From assembly GCF_003850565.1 (NCBI RefSeq), contig NZ_CP027706.1, positions 5,580,001-5,644,000 of the forward strand: a stretch of 64,000 nt of DNA, read 5' to 3'. Below, piece by piece: positions 17,957 to 30,653 of the stretch; the first letter of the stretch is position 1, and each line of letters begins with the position of its first letter. The position numbers and the translations under genes were made by a program. The notes beneath the pieces are model-generated. The model searched no databases, had not been told where the DNA came from, and was given only the letters and a program-made list of their open reading frames with translations. This DNA is from Pseudomonas sessilinigenes (GTDB lineage: Bacteria > Pseudomonadota > Gammaproteobacteria > Pseudomonadales > Pseudomonadaceae).

Positions 17957-20119
17957 ATGAGCACATCCAAGCACGGCACAACGTTCACACCCCAGGGCGA
18001 GCCATCACGCATCCGCGAAGGCCTGCCCTTCCCCCTGGGTGCCACCTGGGACGGCCTGGGTGTCAACTTCGCGCTGTTCTCGGCCAACGCCACCAAGGTC
18101 GAACTGTGTGTGTTCGACGCCGCCGGCGAGGTGGAGCTCGAACGTATCGAACTCCCGGAATACACTGACGAGATCTTCCATGGCTACCTGCCCGATGCCC
18201 ATCCCGGCCTGGTCTACGGCTACCGCGTGCACGGGCCCTATGATCCGCCCAATGGCCATCGCTTCAATCCCAACAAACTGCTGATCGACCCCTACGCCAA
18301 GCAATTGGTGGGGACGCTGAAATGGTCCGAGGCATTGTTCGGCTATACCATCGGCCACCCCGAGGCCGACCTGAGCTTCGATGAGCGCGACAGCGCGCCC
18401 TTCGTCCCCAAGTGCAAGGTCATCGATCCGGCCCACACCTGGGGCGACGACCAGAGGGTCAGCGTGCCCTGGGACAAGACCATCCTCTACGAGACTCACC
18501 TGCGGGGGTTCACCATGGCGCATCCGGCGGTACCAGAAGCCCTGCGCGGTACCTGTGCCGGGCTGATGGTGGACGAGGTGCTGGCGCACATCCGCAAGCT
18601 GGGGGTGTCTTCGGTGGAACTGCTGCCGGTCCACGCCTTCGTCAATGACCAGCACCTGCTGCACAAGGGCATGACCAACTACTGGGGCTACAACAGCATC
18701 GCGTTCTTTGCCCCCGACCCGCGCTACCTGGCCAGCGGCAAGATCGCCGAGTTCAAGGAAATGGTTGCGCACCTGCATGAGGCGGGCCTGGAGGTGCTGC
18801 TGGACGTGGTCTACAACCATACCGCCGAGGGCAACGAGCAAGGCCCGACACTGTCCATGCGCGGTATCGACAATGCCTCCTACTACCGCCTGATGCCCGA
18901 CGACAAACGCTTCTACATCAACGATTCCGGCACCGGCAACACCCTGGACCTGAGCCACCCCTGCGTCCTGCAAATGGTCACCGACTCGCTGCGCTACTGG
19001 GCCGGCGAGATGCACGTCGATGGTTTCCGCTTTGACCTGGCGACCATTCTCGGGCGTTATCACGATGGTTTCGACGAGCGCCACAGCTTCCTCGTGGCCT
19101 GCCGCCAGGACCCGCTGCTGCGCCAGGTGAAGATGATCGCCGAGCCCTGGGACTGCGGCCCCGGGGGCTACCAGGTAGGCCGCTTCCCGCCGGGCTGGAT
19201 GGAGTGGAACGATCGCTTTCGCGATACCGTGCGCGCCTTCTGGAAAGGCGATGATGGCCAGTTGGCAGACTTCGCCGCGCGCATGACGGCTTCTGGCGAA
19301 ATGTTCGACCAGCGGGGCCGGCGTCCCTATGCCTCGGTCAACTTCGTCACCGCCCATGACGGTTTCACCCTGCATGACCTGGTGTCCTACAACGACAAGC
19401 ACAACGAAGCCAACGACGAGAACAACCAGGACGGCAGCAACAACAACCTGTCCTGGAACCACGGGACGGAGGGGCCCACCGACGACTCGCAGATCAATGC
19501 CCTGCGCCTGCGCCAGATGCGCAACTTCTTCGCCACCCTGTTGCTGGCCCAAGGGACTCCCATGATGGTGGCCGGCGACGAGTTCGCCCGTACCCAGCAC
19601 GGCAACAACAATGCCTATTGCCAGGACAGCGAGATCGGCTGGGTCAACTGGAACCTGGACGAGGACGGCAAGTCGCTGCTCAAGTTCGTCAAGCGCCTGG
19701 TCAAGCTGCGCCTGAGCTACCCGATCCTGCGGCGTGGGCGCTTCCTGGTGGGCAGCTACAACGAAGATATCGGGGTCAAGGATGTCACCTGGCTGGCACC
19801 CGACGGCAGCGAAATGACCACCGAACGCTGGCAGGACCCGCACGGCCGCTGCCTGGGCATGCTGCTCGACGGGCGCGCCCAGGAAACCGGCATCCGCCGT
19901 GCGGGAGCCGACGCCACGGTGCTGCTAGTGGTCAATGCCCATCACGACATCGTCAACTTCCGCCTGCCACAGGTGCCGGCCGGGGAGTTCTGGACTTGCA
20001 TGATCGACACCAACCAGCCAGCGGTGCATGGCCAGGAGCGCTTCGCCTTCGGTGACGAGTACTCGGTCACGGGTCGCTCGCTGCTGTTTTTCGAACTCAA
20101 GCAAGAGCCACAGGACTGA
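17957..20119 (+). CDS. glgX: Glycogen debranching enzyme (isoamylase type)
   Basis: GH13 enzyme (720 aa) that hydrolyses alpha-1,6 branches of glycogen, supplying linear dextrins for MalQ and TreY. It has an N-terminal CBM48 domain (PFPLGATWDGLGVNFALFSA), a barrel with the nucleophile in DGFRFDLATILGR (about residue 354) and the Glu in MIAEPWDCGPGGYQVG (about 393). The transition-state block FVTAHDGFTLHDLVSYNDKH (about 464) follows. The start at 17957 has GCAGGAG five bases upstream; an in-frame ATG at 17915 lacks a site. It is the last gene of the plus-strand operon. Confidence 0.94.
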   Translation: MSTSKHGTTFTPQGEPSRIREGLPFPLGATWDGLGVNFALFSANATKVELCVFDAAGEVELERIELPEYTDEIFHGYLPDAHPGLVYGYRVHGPYDPPNGHRFNPNKLLIDPYAKQLVGTLKWSEALFGYTIGHPEADLSFDERDSAPFVPKCKVIDPAHTWGDDQRVSVPWDKTILYETHLRGFTMAHPAVPEALRGTCAGLMVDEVLAHIRKLGVSSVELLPVHAFVNDQHLLHKGMTNYWGYNSIAFFAPDPRYLASGKIAEFKEMVAHLHEAGLEVLLDVVYNHTAEGNEQGPTLSMRGIDNASYYRLMPDDKRFYINDSGTGNTLDLSHPCVLQMVTDSLRYWAGEMHVDGFRFDLATILGRYHDGFDERHSFLVACRQDPLLRQVKMIAEPWDCGPGGYQVGRFPPGWMEWNDRFRDTVRAFWKGDDGQLADFAARMTASGEMFDQRGRRPYASVNFVTAHDGFTLHDLVSYNDKHNEANDENNQDGSNNNLSWNHGTEGPTDDSQINALRLRQMRNFFATLLLAQGTPMMVAGDEFARTQHGNNNAYCQDSEIGWVNWNLDEDGKSLLKFVKRLVKLRLSYPILRRGRFLVGSYNEDIGVKDVTWLAPDGSEMTTERWQDPHGRCLGMLLDGRAQETGIRRAGADATVLLVVNAHHDIVNFRLPQVPAGEFWTCMIDTNQPAVHGQERFAFGDEYSVTGRSLLFFELKQEPQD

Positions 20120-20196
20120 TTAGGCCCCCCAGGCCCTGTGAGTTTGTAGCGCCATGTCATGGATTTGGGTGTCCGCCGAGGGTAAACGCCCGTCAG

Positions 20197-20246
20197 CCCG
20201 GAACGCCTTCCGGGGAATTGCGTCTACCCTTAAGTAGCAACGCAAT
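20197..20246. other. Two adjacent hairpins downstream of glgX
   Basis: First hairpin: CCCGGAA (20197-20203), loop CGCC, TTCCGGG (20208-20214). Second: ATTGCGT-CTAC (20217-20227), loop CCTTAA, GTAG-CA-ACGCAAT (20234-20246), with a two-base bulge. Only two bases separate them. Neither is followed by a T-run, so a simple intrinsic terminator is not obvious. They lie in the 318-bp gap between glgX and the PIG-L-like gene, where I see no other gene. Confidence 0.5.
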
Positions 20247-20437
20247 CGATAAATCAAGCCAACGCCCTGTGTCAAAGGGCCGCGGCTGAGTATGATTGCG
20301 CAGCGACCACGCGACTCCAAAGGGATGGAGCCGCGGTACTTCACGTCGAGGCAAGCGCCATGGAATCGACGTGCGTGCAAACCCAGGGTGCGACAGGACA
20401 GTCGCTCATCATCTTTATCGGTGACCCGGAGACAGGG

Positions 20438-21208
20438 ATGTATCAGGTTATGAAAGCCATACCCGCAATAGACAGTATCTGGCCCAGCCAGATCTGGAAC
20501 AGTGCCCGCAGCCTGGCCGAAGTGCCAGCCATCAAGTTCGACATGCTGGTCCCCGCCGGTTCACGGGCGGTGATCGTTGCTCCGCACCCTGGCGATGAGG
20601 TGATCGCCACAGGCGGCCTGTTGCAAGTCCTGGCCCATCACGGGCACCCGATAGAACTGATCTCGGTCAGCGACGGTAGTGCCAGCCATCCAGGCTCGGA
20701 AGTCTGGCCAGAACGCCGTCTGAGTGTATTTCGCCCCCAGGAAAGCGCCGAAGCCCTGCGTCGCCTGGGCCTGCCTCTGCACAGCCTGAAGTGGATTCGC
20801 GGTGGCTTTGCCGACAGAGCCCTGAGCGAACGCGAACACCAGCTGGTGCCCTTCATCAGCCGTTACTTGCGTCCGGGCGATGTGGTGTTCAGCACCTGGC
20901 GAGCCGACGGCAACCTCGACCACGAGGCCGTTGGACGGGCGGCGGCCAAGGCCGCTGCCCAAATGGGCGCGTGCTTCCATGAGATCCCGGTGTGGGCCTG
21001 GCACTGGTCGCCACGCGAAGAGCACCAGATTCCCTGGCACCGTGCGCGCAAGCTACGCCTGGATACCTGGACCGTAGCCCGCAAGCGCCATGCCGCCCAC
21101 GCCTATGCCAGCCAGCTGCAGGGCGAACCCGAGATCGGCCTGGAGCCCTCGTTGTCGCCGGTCGTGCTGGAGCGCCTGCGCCTGCCCTACGAGATCATCC
21201 TCATGTAA
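20438..21208 (+). CDS. PIG-L/LmbE-fold protein with altered active-site motif
   Basis: A 256-residue PIG-L (LmbE-like) family protein; active members are zinc-dependent N-deacetylases of GlcNAc-like sugars. The metal motif, normally HPDDE, reads APHPGDEVIATGG: His50 and Asp53 (both zinc ligands in the family) are kept, but the first Asp, the general base in MshB, is Gly52. The later His ligand is probably in NLDHEAVGRAAAKAA. The C-terminus RLPYEIIL is unremarkable. The frame opens at ATG 20360, but 20438 has GGAGA six bases upstream. No signal peptide. Similar PIG-L genes sit near the P. aeruginosa glycogen genes. Activity is doubtful without checking the substitution. Confidence 0.75.
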   Translation: MYQVMKAIPAIDSIWPSQIWNSARSLAEVPAIKFDMLVPAGSRAVIVAPHPGDEVIATGGLLQVLAHHGHPIELISVSDGSASHPGSEVWPERRLSVFRPQESAEALRRLGLPLHSLKWIRGGFADRALSEREHQLVPFISRYLRPGDVVFSTWRADGNLDHEAVGRAAAKAAAQMGACFHEIPVWAWHWSPREEHQIPWHRARKLRLDTWTVARKRHAAHAYASQLQGEPEIGLEPSLSPVVLERLRLPYEIILM

Positions 21209-21325
21209 TGCCGCTGGGTGATCCAGGCAAGGGTTGCCGTATGTCTGGATTCTCCTGCAAATGCTGGCGCGCCCATCGCAGTAGTGCATGCTCCTTGCGG
21301 GGAATTTCCCGTAGAGGAGTTAGCC

Positions 21326-22015
21326 ATGAGTGATCAACCTACCATCGTGCTGGTCCACGGGTTCTGGGGTGGAGCCGCCCACTGGAACCGAGTCATCGTC
21401 GAACTGCTGGAGCGCGGCTACCAGAAGATCCGCGCCGTTGAACTGCCCTTGACCTCCCTGGCCGAGGACGTCGAGCGTACGCGCAAGCTGGTGGCCCAGC
21501 AGACCGGGCCGGTGCTGCTGGTGGGGCATTCCTATGGCGGTGCAGTGATTACCCAGGCCGGGCATGCAAGCAATGTGGTGGGCCTGGTGTATATCGCCGC
21601 CTTCGCCCCTGACAACGGCGAAAGCCCCGGTGGCCTGACCCAGGAGTTTCCACCCGAGGCCGCGCCCAACCTCGAGCCCGATAGCGACGGTTACCTGTGG
21701 GTTCGCCCGGAGCGCTTCCAGCAGAGCTTCTGCCAGGACCTTCCCGCCCAGGAAGGACTGGTCATGGGCCTGACCCAGAAGGCCCCCCTGGCCAGCACCT
21801 TCGGCGATACCCTCGGCGCCCCGGCCTGGCGCGAAAAACCTTCGTGGTATCAGGTTTCCAGCGCCGATCGCATGATTGCCCCGCACAATCAGGAGCGCAT
21901 GGCTGCGCGCCTGAACGCGCGCAAGGTGATTCGCCTGGATGCCAGCCATGCCTCCCTGGCCTCCCAGCCCGGCGCCGTGGCCGGTTTGATTGCCGAAGCC
22001 GCCGCCAGCCTCTGA
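21326..22015 (+). CDS. Alpha/beta hydrolase
   Basis: Cytoplasmic 229-residue alpha/beta-hydrolase. The oxyanion-hole segment VLVHGFWGGAAHW comes first, then the nucleophile elbow VGHSYGGAV (Ser69). A likely catalytic Asp is in SSADRMIAPHNQ, and the His in LDASHASLASQPGAVAG. The sequence resembles the small esterase-like hydrolases often annotated as salicylate-esterase-like or generic alpha/beta hydrolase. GAGGAG lies seven bases before ATG 21326; the frame extends upstream to 21218 without a ribosome site. Substrate unknown. It stands alone between the PIG-L-like gene and the glgB terminus. Confidence 0.85.
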   Translation: MSDQPTIVLVHGFWGGAAHWNRVIVELLERGYQKIRAVELPLTSLAEDVERTRKLVAQQTGPVLLVGHSYGGAVITQAGHASNVVGLVYIAAFAPDNGESPGGLTQEFPPEAAPNLEPDSDGYLWVRPERFQQSFCQDLPAQEGLVMGLTQKAPLASTFGDTLGAPAWREKPSWYQVSSADRMIAPHNQERMAARLNARKVIRLDASHASLASQPGAVAGLIAEAAASL

Positions 22016-22146
22016 CTTGCCAAGCCTTCAGCGCAATGGCAACGACTACAGGTGCAGTGGCTGCCATTGCCACAAGACTGGCGGGGCCTTCTGCATTCAT
22101 CCGGACATCGGTAATGGCGGCCGCTGCGCACCCGTGCGCAGCCTGC

Positions 22147-22180
22147 GGCAGCGGCTACACGAGGCCTTGTAGGCGCTGCC
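22147..22180. repeat. REP-like hairpin
   Basis: GGCAGCGGCTACA (22147-22159) and TGTAGGCGCTGCC (22168-22180) pair at 12 of 13 positions around an 8-base loop. The same family, in opposite orientation, occurs at 33866-33899. It lies between the convergent alpha/beta hydrolase and glgB genes, where it could also act as a transcription barrier. Confidence 0.7.
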
Positions 22181-22229
22181 GGGCTGGTGAGGCTGCGACA
22201 AGGCCCACAAGGCCTTCGGCATGCCGGGA

Positions 22230-24457
22230 TCAGTGCCCGGGACGCAGGATCAGCACCGCCAGGGGCGGCAGGTTGAGCACCAGGGACAGGGCCTGGCCGT
22301 GGCTTTGCTGTTCTTCGCTGAAGACTTCGCCGGCATTGCCATAGTTGGAGCCCGCATACAGCTGCGAATCGCTGTTGAGCAGCTCGCTCCAGCGTCCTCC
22401 CAGCGGCACGCCCACCCGATAGCCCTCACGCGGCACCGGAGTGAAGTTGGCCACCACCAGCAAGGGTTCGCCACCACGGCTCCAGCGCAGCCAGGCATAC
22501 ACGCTGTTGACCGCATCGTCGCCGATCAGCCACTGGAAGCCCTGGGGCACGTGGTCCTGCTCGTGCAGCGCCGGATACTCGCGGTACAGGCGGTTGAGGT
22601 CGCCCACCAACTGCTGCACGCCACGGTGCTCGGGATACTGCAGCAAATACCAGTCCAGTTGCTGGTCATGGTTCCACTCACGCCACTGGCCGAACTCGCA
22701 TCCCATGAACAACAGCTTCTTGCCCGGATGGGTCCACATGAAACTCAGGTACGCCCGCAAATTGGCGAACTTCTGCCAGCGATCGCCGGGCATCTTGTCG
22801 ATCAGCGAATGCTTGCCGTGCACCACCTCATCGTGGGAAATCGGCAGGATGAAGCGCTCGGACCAGGCATACACCAGGCCGAAGCTCAGTTCGTTGTGAT
22901 GGTGGGCCCGGTAGACCGGGTCCTGCTGGATGTAGTGCAGGGAATCGTGCATCCAGCCCATGTTCCACTTGTAGGCGAACCCCAGGCCACCATGGTCGGT
23001 ACCCTGGCTGACCCCGGGCCAGGCGGTGGACTCCTCGGCGATCACCAGGGCCCCTGGCGCTTCGAGGGCGACCACATCGTTGAGATGGCGCAGAAAATCG
23101 ATAGCCTCCAGGTTCTCCCGGCCGCCATGGCGATTTGGCACCCACTCCCCCGCCTTGCGCGAATAGTCGCGATAGAGCATCGAGGCCACGGCATCCACCC
23201 GCAGGCCGTCGACATGGAAATGCCTGAGCCAGTGCAAGGCCGACGCCAGCATGAAGCCATGCACCTCGGTGCGCCCCAGGTTGTAGATCAGCGTGTCCCA
23301 GTCTTGATGGAACCCCTCCAGCGGGTTGCCGTACTCATAGAGCGCCGTGCCGTCGAACTGTGCCAGTCCGTGGGTATCGGTGGGGAAATGCGCCGGCACC
23401 CAGTCAAGGATCACCCCGATGTCCGCCAGGTGGCAGGCATTGACGAACGCGGCAAACTCCTCGGGCGTGCCATAACGGGCACTGGGCGCGAATTGGGCCA
23501 GGGGTTGGTAGCCCCAGGAGCCACCGAACGGATGCTCCATGATCGGCATCAATTCGATATGGGTGAACCCCAGGTCCTTGATGTAGGGAATCAGCCGCTG
23601 CGCCAGCTCGGGCCAGCTGTAGTGACGGGCCACCTCGCCCACATCGTCGACCTCGCACTGCCAGGAGCCAGCGTGCAACTCATAGATCGCCAACGGCGCC
23701 TCGACCCCCTGGCGTTCGCCACGGGCCAGCATCCAGGCCTGGTCCTGCCAGTCGACCTCCAGGGGCGCGGCCACCTTGGAGGCGGTGTCTGGCGGCAACT
23801 GGGTGGCCAAGGCCATTGGATCGGCCTTGAGCGGCAAGATGCCATGGGGGCCGAGTATCTCGTACTTATAGGCCTCCCCCGCACGCAGGCGGGGAATGAA
23901 CAGCTCCCAGACCCCAGAGGGATGACGCAGGCGCATGGGGTGGCGGCGTCCATCCCAGCCATTGAAGTCGCCCACCACCGAGACCCTGCGGGCATTGGGG
24001 GCCCAGACCGCAAAACGCACGCCCTCGATGCCATCCACGATGGCCAGTTGCGCGCCGAGGCAAGCACCCAGGTCACGATGGTTGCCCTCGGCGAACAGAT
24101 ACAGATCCATCTCCCCGAGCAACGCCCCGAAACTATAAGGGTCCTCGCTGACCTGCTCGCCGCCCGCCCACTGGATTCGCAGCAAGTACGCCTGAGCCTG
24201 GCCAAAGTGCCCGACGAACAGCCCCGGCACCTCGCCGCTCTCGAGTTCGCCCAGCAACTGTCCCCCCTCCCTGGCCAGCACCTGCACGCTCAACGCGCCA
24301 GGCAGGTAGGCGCGGATGAACTGCCCGCCTTTACCATCAGCGTGGGGCCCAAGAATGGCGAACGGATCATTGTGCTCGGCGCGCACCAGGGCCTCCACCG
24401 CCCCAACTGCTGGCAACCGTGCCGCGTGCCCCTGTCCCTGCTCTCTGTTCGAGAAAC

Positions 24458-24461
<4 letters not shown>
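22230..24461 (-). CDS. glgB: 1,4-alpha-glucan branching enzyme
   Basis: GH13 branching enzyme (743 aa) that introduces alpha-1,6 branches into the glucan made by GlgE and GlgA. N-terminal CBM48 domains ([35 protein letters not shown]) precede the barrel. Catalytic residues are in [18 protein letters not shown] (nucleophile Asp), [14 protein letters not shown] (Glu) and [15 protein letters not shown]. The C-terminal beta-domain ends VLILRPGH. Length is normal. Its start overlaps the treS stop codon by ATGA, so translation is coupled. It is the last gene of the glgE-treS-glgB operon. Confidence 0.95.
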
Positions 24462-27811
<3,350 letters not shown>

Positions 27812-27888
27812 TGCTCACTCCTGAATCTGTTGGCAGGTTCCTGCCCCGGCCACCGCCACCAGGCCCTCGGGCCGGCGGCGCGGCCGGG

Positions 27889-29883
27889 TCAGTCGACGCT
27901 GATGCGCCAGATGCCGAACGGCTGGGCCGGTTCGAGGCGCATGAACTGGACCTTGCCGTACCAGGTCCAGCGATGGCCGTTCATCAAGTCCTCGCCCTGG
28001 GTGGCGGCATCGTCGGGCAGGCCCATTTCCCAGAGCGGCAGCTCGAAATGCGCCTCCTGGGGGTTGAAGGGATCGAGGCTGACCGCCACCAGCACGAAGT
28101 TGCCGCCATCGGCGCTGCGCTTGCCGAAGTACAGGATCCGGTCGTTCCAGGCGTTGTACAGCTTGAGCCCCAGGTGCGATTGCAACGCCGGGTTCTGGCG
28201 GCGGATACGGTTGAGCTGGGCGATCTCGGCGATGATGTTGCCCGGGGCATTGAAGTCCCGCGGGCGGATCTCGTACTTCTCCGAGTCCAGGTACTCCTCC
28301 TTGCCCGGCAACGGCGCCGACTCGCACAGTTCGAACCCCGAATACATGCCCCACAGGCCCGAGCCCATGGTGGCCAGCGCCGCCCGGATGAGAAAACCGG
28401 GGCGGCCCGAGTCATGCAGGAAACCGGGATTGATATCCGGGGTGTTGACGAAGAAGTTCGGCCGGAAGCATTCGCGCCAGGGCGACTGGTTGAGCTCGCT
28501 CAGGTAGCTGGCCAGTTCGCTCTTGGTGTTGCGCCAGGTGAAGTAGGTATAGCTCTGGGAGTAACCGATCTTGCCCAGGCGCGCCATCATCGCCGGGGTG
28601 GTGAAGGCCTCGGCCAGGAAGATCACCTGCGGATGCCGGCTGCGCACATCGCCGATCAACCACTGCCAAAATGGCAACGGCTTGGTATGCGGGTTATCGA
28701 CCCGGAAGATAGTGACGCCCTCCTCGACCCAGCCGACCACGATATCCCGCAGTTCCAGCCACAGGCTGGGGATGGCATCGGCGGCGTAGAAATCGACATT
28801 GACGATGTCCTGGTACTTCTTCGGCGGGTTCTCGGCATATTTGATGCTGCCGTCCGGGCGCCAGTTGAACCAGCCCGGGTGCTGGGTCAGCCAGGGATGG
28901 TCCTGGGAGCACTGGATCGCGAAATCCAGGGCGATCTCCAGGCCATGGTCGGCGGCTGCGGCCACCAGCCGGCGAAAATCCTCGCGGCTGCCCAATTGAG
29001 GATGGATCGCCTCATGGCCGCCCTCCTCGCTGCCGATGGCATAGGGACTGCCGGGATCGTCCGGCGCGGCAACCAGGGCATTGTTGCGGCCCTTGCGGTG
29101 GCGCCGGCCGATGGGGTGGATAGGCGGGAAGTACAGCACGTCGAAGCCCATGTCATGGATCATCGGCAAGCGCCCATGCACATCGTCGAAGGTGCCATGG
29201 CGGGCAGGATCGTCGGTGATGGAACGGGGGAACAGCTCGTACCAGCTGGCGAACTGCGCACGCTCGCGCTCCACGTCCAGCGGGTACTCGGGACTCAGGC
29301 TGAGATAGGGACGCAGGTCGGCCTCGGCCATCAGCCGGGCACTATCGGCACTCAAGAACAGCGCCACCTGCTCGGCCGCGAGCAAGCCGCCCAGTTGCTG
29401 GTGCAGTACCAGCAGTTGTTCACGCAGCGCGCCTTCGCTGCGTTCGCCAGCCTGTTGCACCAGGGTCCGCCCTTCTTGCAGTTCCAGGCTGACCGGCTGG
29501 GCGGCCAGGTGCTTCTTTTCCAGCTCGTAGCAGAAGCTGGCGAACGAGTCGATCCAGGCCTCGATACAGAAACGGTAGCGGCCCACCTCCGGCACCGGGA
29601 AGTGGCCCAGCCAGCCGTCGTTGCCCTGGTCTTCCAGCGCCCGGCTGTGCCAAGCGTCCTGCCGTTCGTTGCGCCAGCGCACTCGCACCGCCAGCGTGTC
29701 GTGGCCATCGGTGAAGACTTTGCACCCCACCTCGATCTCCTGCCCAGCCACTGCCTTGACGGCGAACTGGCCGGCGTCGAGCACCGGGCGGGGATTCTCG
29801 ATGGCGATGCGCGGCAGCAACAGGGCCTGGGGCAATGGCAAGTGGGCCTGGTATTGCTGTTCGGTCGGTTTTCCTGTCGTCAT
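27889..29883 (-). CDS. glgE: Alpha-1,4-glucan:maltose-1-phosphate maltosyltransferase
   Basis: GH13_3 enzyme (664 aa) that adds maltosyl units from maltose 1-phosphate to alpha-1,4-glucan. It carries the N-terminal domain (LPRIAIENPRPVLDAGQFAV), then the barrel with FPRSITDDPARHGTF. The nucleophile Asp is in IFRVDNPHTKPLPFWQWL (about residue 393) and the acid/base Glu in IFLAEAFTTPAMM (about 423); these match positions known in Streptomyces GlgE. First gene of the minus-strand operon glgE-treS-glgB, behind an AlgU-like promoter about 85 bp upstream, which fits osmotic or envelope-stress control. The ribosome site is a modest AGGG. Confidence 0.95.
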   Translation of the reverse strand: MTTGKPTEQQYQAHLPLPQALLLPRIAIENPRPVLDAGQFAVKAVAGQEIEVGCKVFTDGHDTLAVRVRWRNERQDAWHSRALEDQGNDGWLGHFPVPEVGRYRFCIEAWIDSFASFCYELEKKHLAAQPVSLELQEGRTLVQQAGERSEGALREQLLVLHQQLGGLLAAEQVALFLSADSARLMAEADLRPYLSLSPEYPLDVERERAQFASWYELFPRSITDDPARHGTFDDVHGRLPMIHDMGFDVLYFPPIHPIGRRHRKGRNNALVAAPDDPGSPYAIGSEEGGHEAIHPQLGSREDFRRLVAAAADHGLEIALDFAIQCSQDHPWLTQHPGWFNWRPDGSIKYAENPPKKYQDIVNVDFYAADAIPSLWLELRDIVVGWVEEGVTIFRVDNPHTKPLPFWQWLIGDVRSRHPQVIFLAEAFTTPAMMARLGKIGYSQSYTYFTWRNTKSELASYLSELNQSPWRECFRPNFFVNTPDINPGFLHDSGRPGFLIRAALATMGSGLWGMYSGFELCESAPLPGKEEYLDSEKYEIRPRDFNAPGNIIAEIAQLNRIRRQNPALQSHLGLKLYNAWNDRILYFGKRSADGGNFVLVAVSLDPFNPQEAHFELPLWEMGLPDDAATQGEDLMNGHRWTWYGKVQFMRLEPAQPFGIWRISVD

Positions 29884-29968
29884 CGAACATCACCCTGTCC
29901 CGCGCCAGCGGCGCTGTAGTGATAGGGCTGGTCGGCCCCGGTGAATGGCTGAATCAACATACTTAGGT

Positions 29969-29996
29969 TCCGAGCGGTGCTCGTCGTCGAAAGTTC
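29969..29996 (-). promoter_or_regulatory. AlgU (sigma-22)-like promoter of glgE
   Basis: Read on the minus strand: GAACTT (29996-29991), 17 bases, TCGGA (29973-29969). The AlgU consensus is GAACTT-N16/17-TCTGA, so only one base differs. Transcription would start about 80 bases upstream of the glgE ATG. AlgU control of trehalose genes under osmotic stress has been described in Pseudomonas, so the match is biologically sensible. Confidence 0.65.
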
Positions 29997-30093
29997 AGCG
30001 CGATTGATCGCCAAGCGAACCGGAATCAAATGCACCTTTTCAGGGTCCACCGAGCACGCCCATGCGCCGACAGGCACGAAGGAGACCCGTGCA

Positions 30094-30285
30094 ATGAGTA
30101 TCCCGATTCCGCCAGAACCGCCTGATCCGAACATCGACCAGCCACCCCTACCGCCTGGCGAACCACCGGCGGTTCCCGAGCAGGAGCCACCGGACACGCC
30201 CCCACCGCCCATGGGCGACCCGCCCATTCCAAGGCCACCGGTGGAAGCATCGAGGCCACTATCAGTGGCACGCCCACAAGCATAG
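30094..30285 (+). CDS. Small proline-rich protein
   Basis: A 63-residue protein whose first 50 residues are largely Pro with acidic residues (PIPPEPPDPNIDQ, PPGEPPAVPEQEPP, PPPPMGDPPIPRPP). No signal peptide or membrane helix; probably an extended polyproline chain. AAGGAGA lies nine bases before ATG 30094, which supports real translation. It is divergent from glgE and shares the 210-bp intergenic region with it, so co-regulation with the trehalose operon is possible. I recognise no named family with certainty. Function unknown. Confidence 0.6.
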   Translation: MSIPIPPEPPDPNIDQPPLPPGEPPAVPEQEPPDTPPPPMGDPPIPRPPVEASRPLSVARPQA

Positions 30286-30405
30286 ATAGACAGCCTGCGC
30301 GAAGCTGGCGAGATTCACCCATCGAGCACCGCCCGTCAGCGGCGTCGAACCCTGGCCATGACTCGCCCGCCTAACTTGTACGTCCACCGCGAAGAGGTAT
30401 CCGCC

Positions 30406-30639
30406 ATGAGCCTGCGCATCGACCGACAGCACTGCTACTTCGACACCCAGACGCTCCACGAGCACTTGCCTGCCAGCGCCGTGACCATCATCACCGACGG
30501 GGCCAGGGCCATGTCCGCCGTCGAGATCAAGGGGCAACGGATCTACATCACCGAAGCAGAAGCCGACGCATTGACCGTAGCAGGCGCCGTCGACGGCCGA
30601 CGCCATCTAAAGGCCACTAATGGTGATTCGGTAATTTGA
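30406..30639 (+). CDS. Small DUF3203-like protein
   Basis: A 77-residue soluble protein, most like the Pseudomonas DUF3203 family from memory. Recognisable segments are CYFDTQTLHEHLPASAVTII, MSAVEIKGQRIYITEAEA and ADALTVAGAVDGRRHLK. GAAGAGG lies nine bases upstream of ATG 30406; the frame continues upstream to 30358 without a ribosome site. It lies 120 bp after the proline-rich gene on the same strand and ends immediately before the Anr-like site that precedes ccoG. No function known. Confidence 0.7.
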   Translation: MSLRIDRQHCYFDTQTLHEHLPASAVTIITDGARAMSAVEIKGQRIYITEAEADALTVAGAVDGRRHLKATNGDSVI

Positions 30640-30653
30640 CTGATCTGGATCAG
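30640..30653 (+). promoter_or_regulatory. Anr/FNR-like box upstream of ccoG
   Basis: CTGAT-CTGG-ATCAG. The Anr/FNR consensus is TTGAT-N4-ATCAA; the TGAT-N4-ATCA core is perfect and only the two outer bases differ. It sits 206 bp before the ccoG start. The homologous P. aeruginosa cluster is reported, as I recall, to depend on Anr, which makes the site plausible, although the distance to the start is long. Confidence 0.5.

Noticed and set aside
27832..27845. GGCAGG-TT-CCTGCC hairpin between glgE and treS
   Set aside because: A two-base loop is unlikely to form in RNA, and the two genes appear to belong to one operon.
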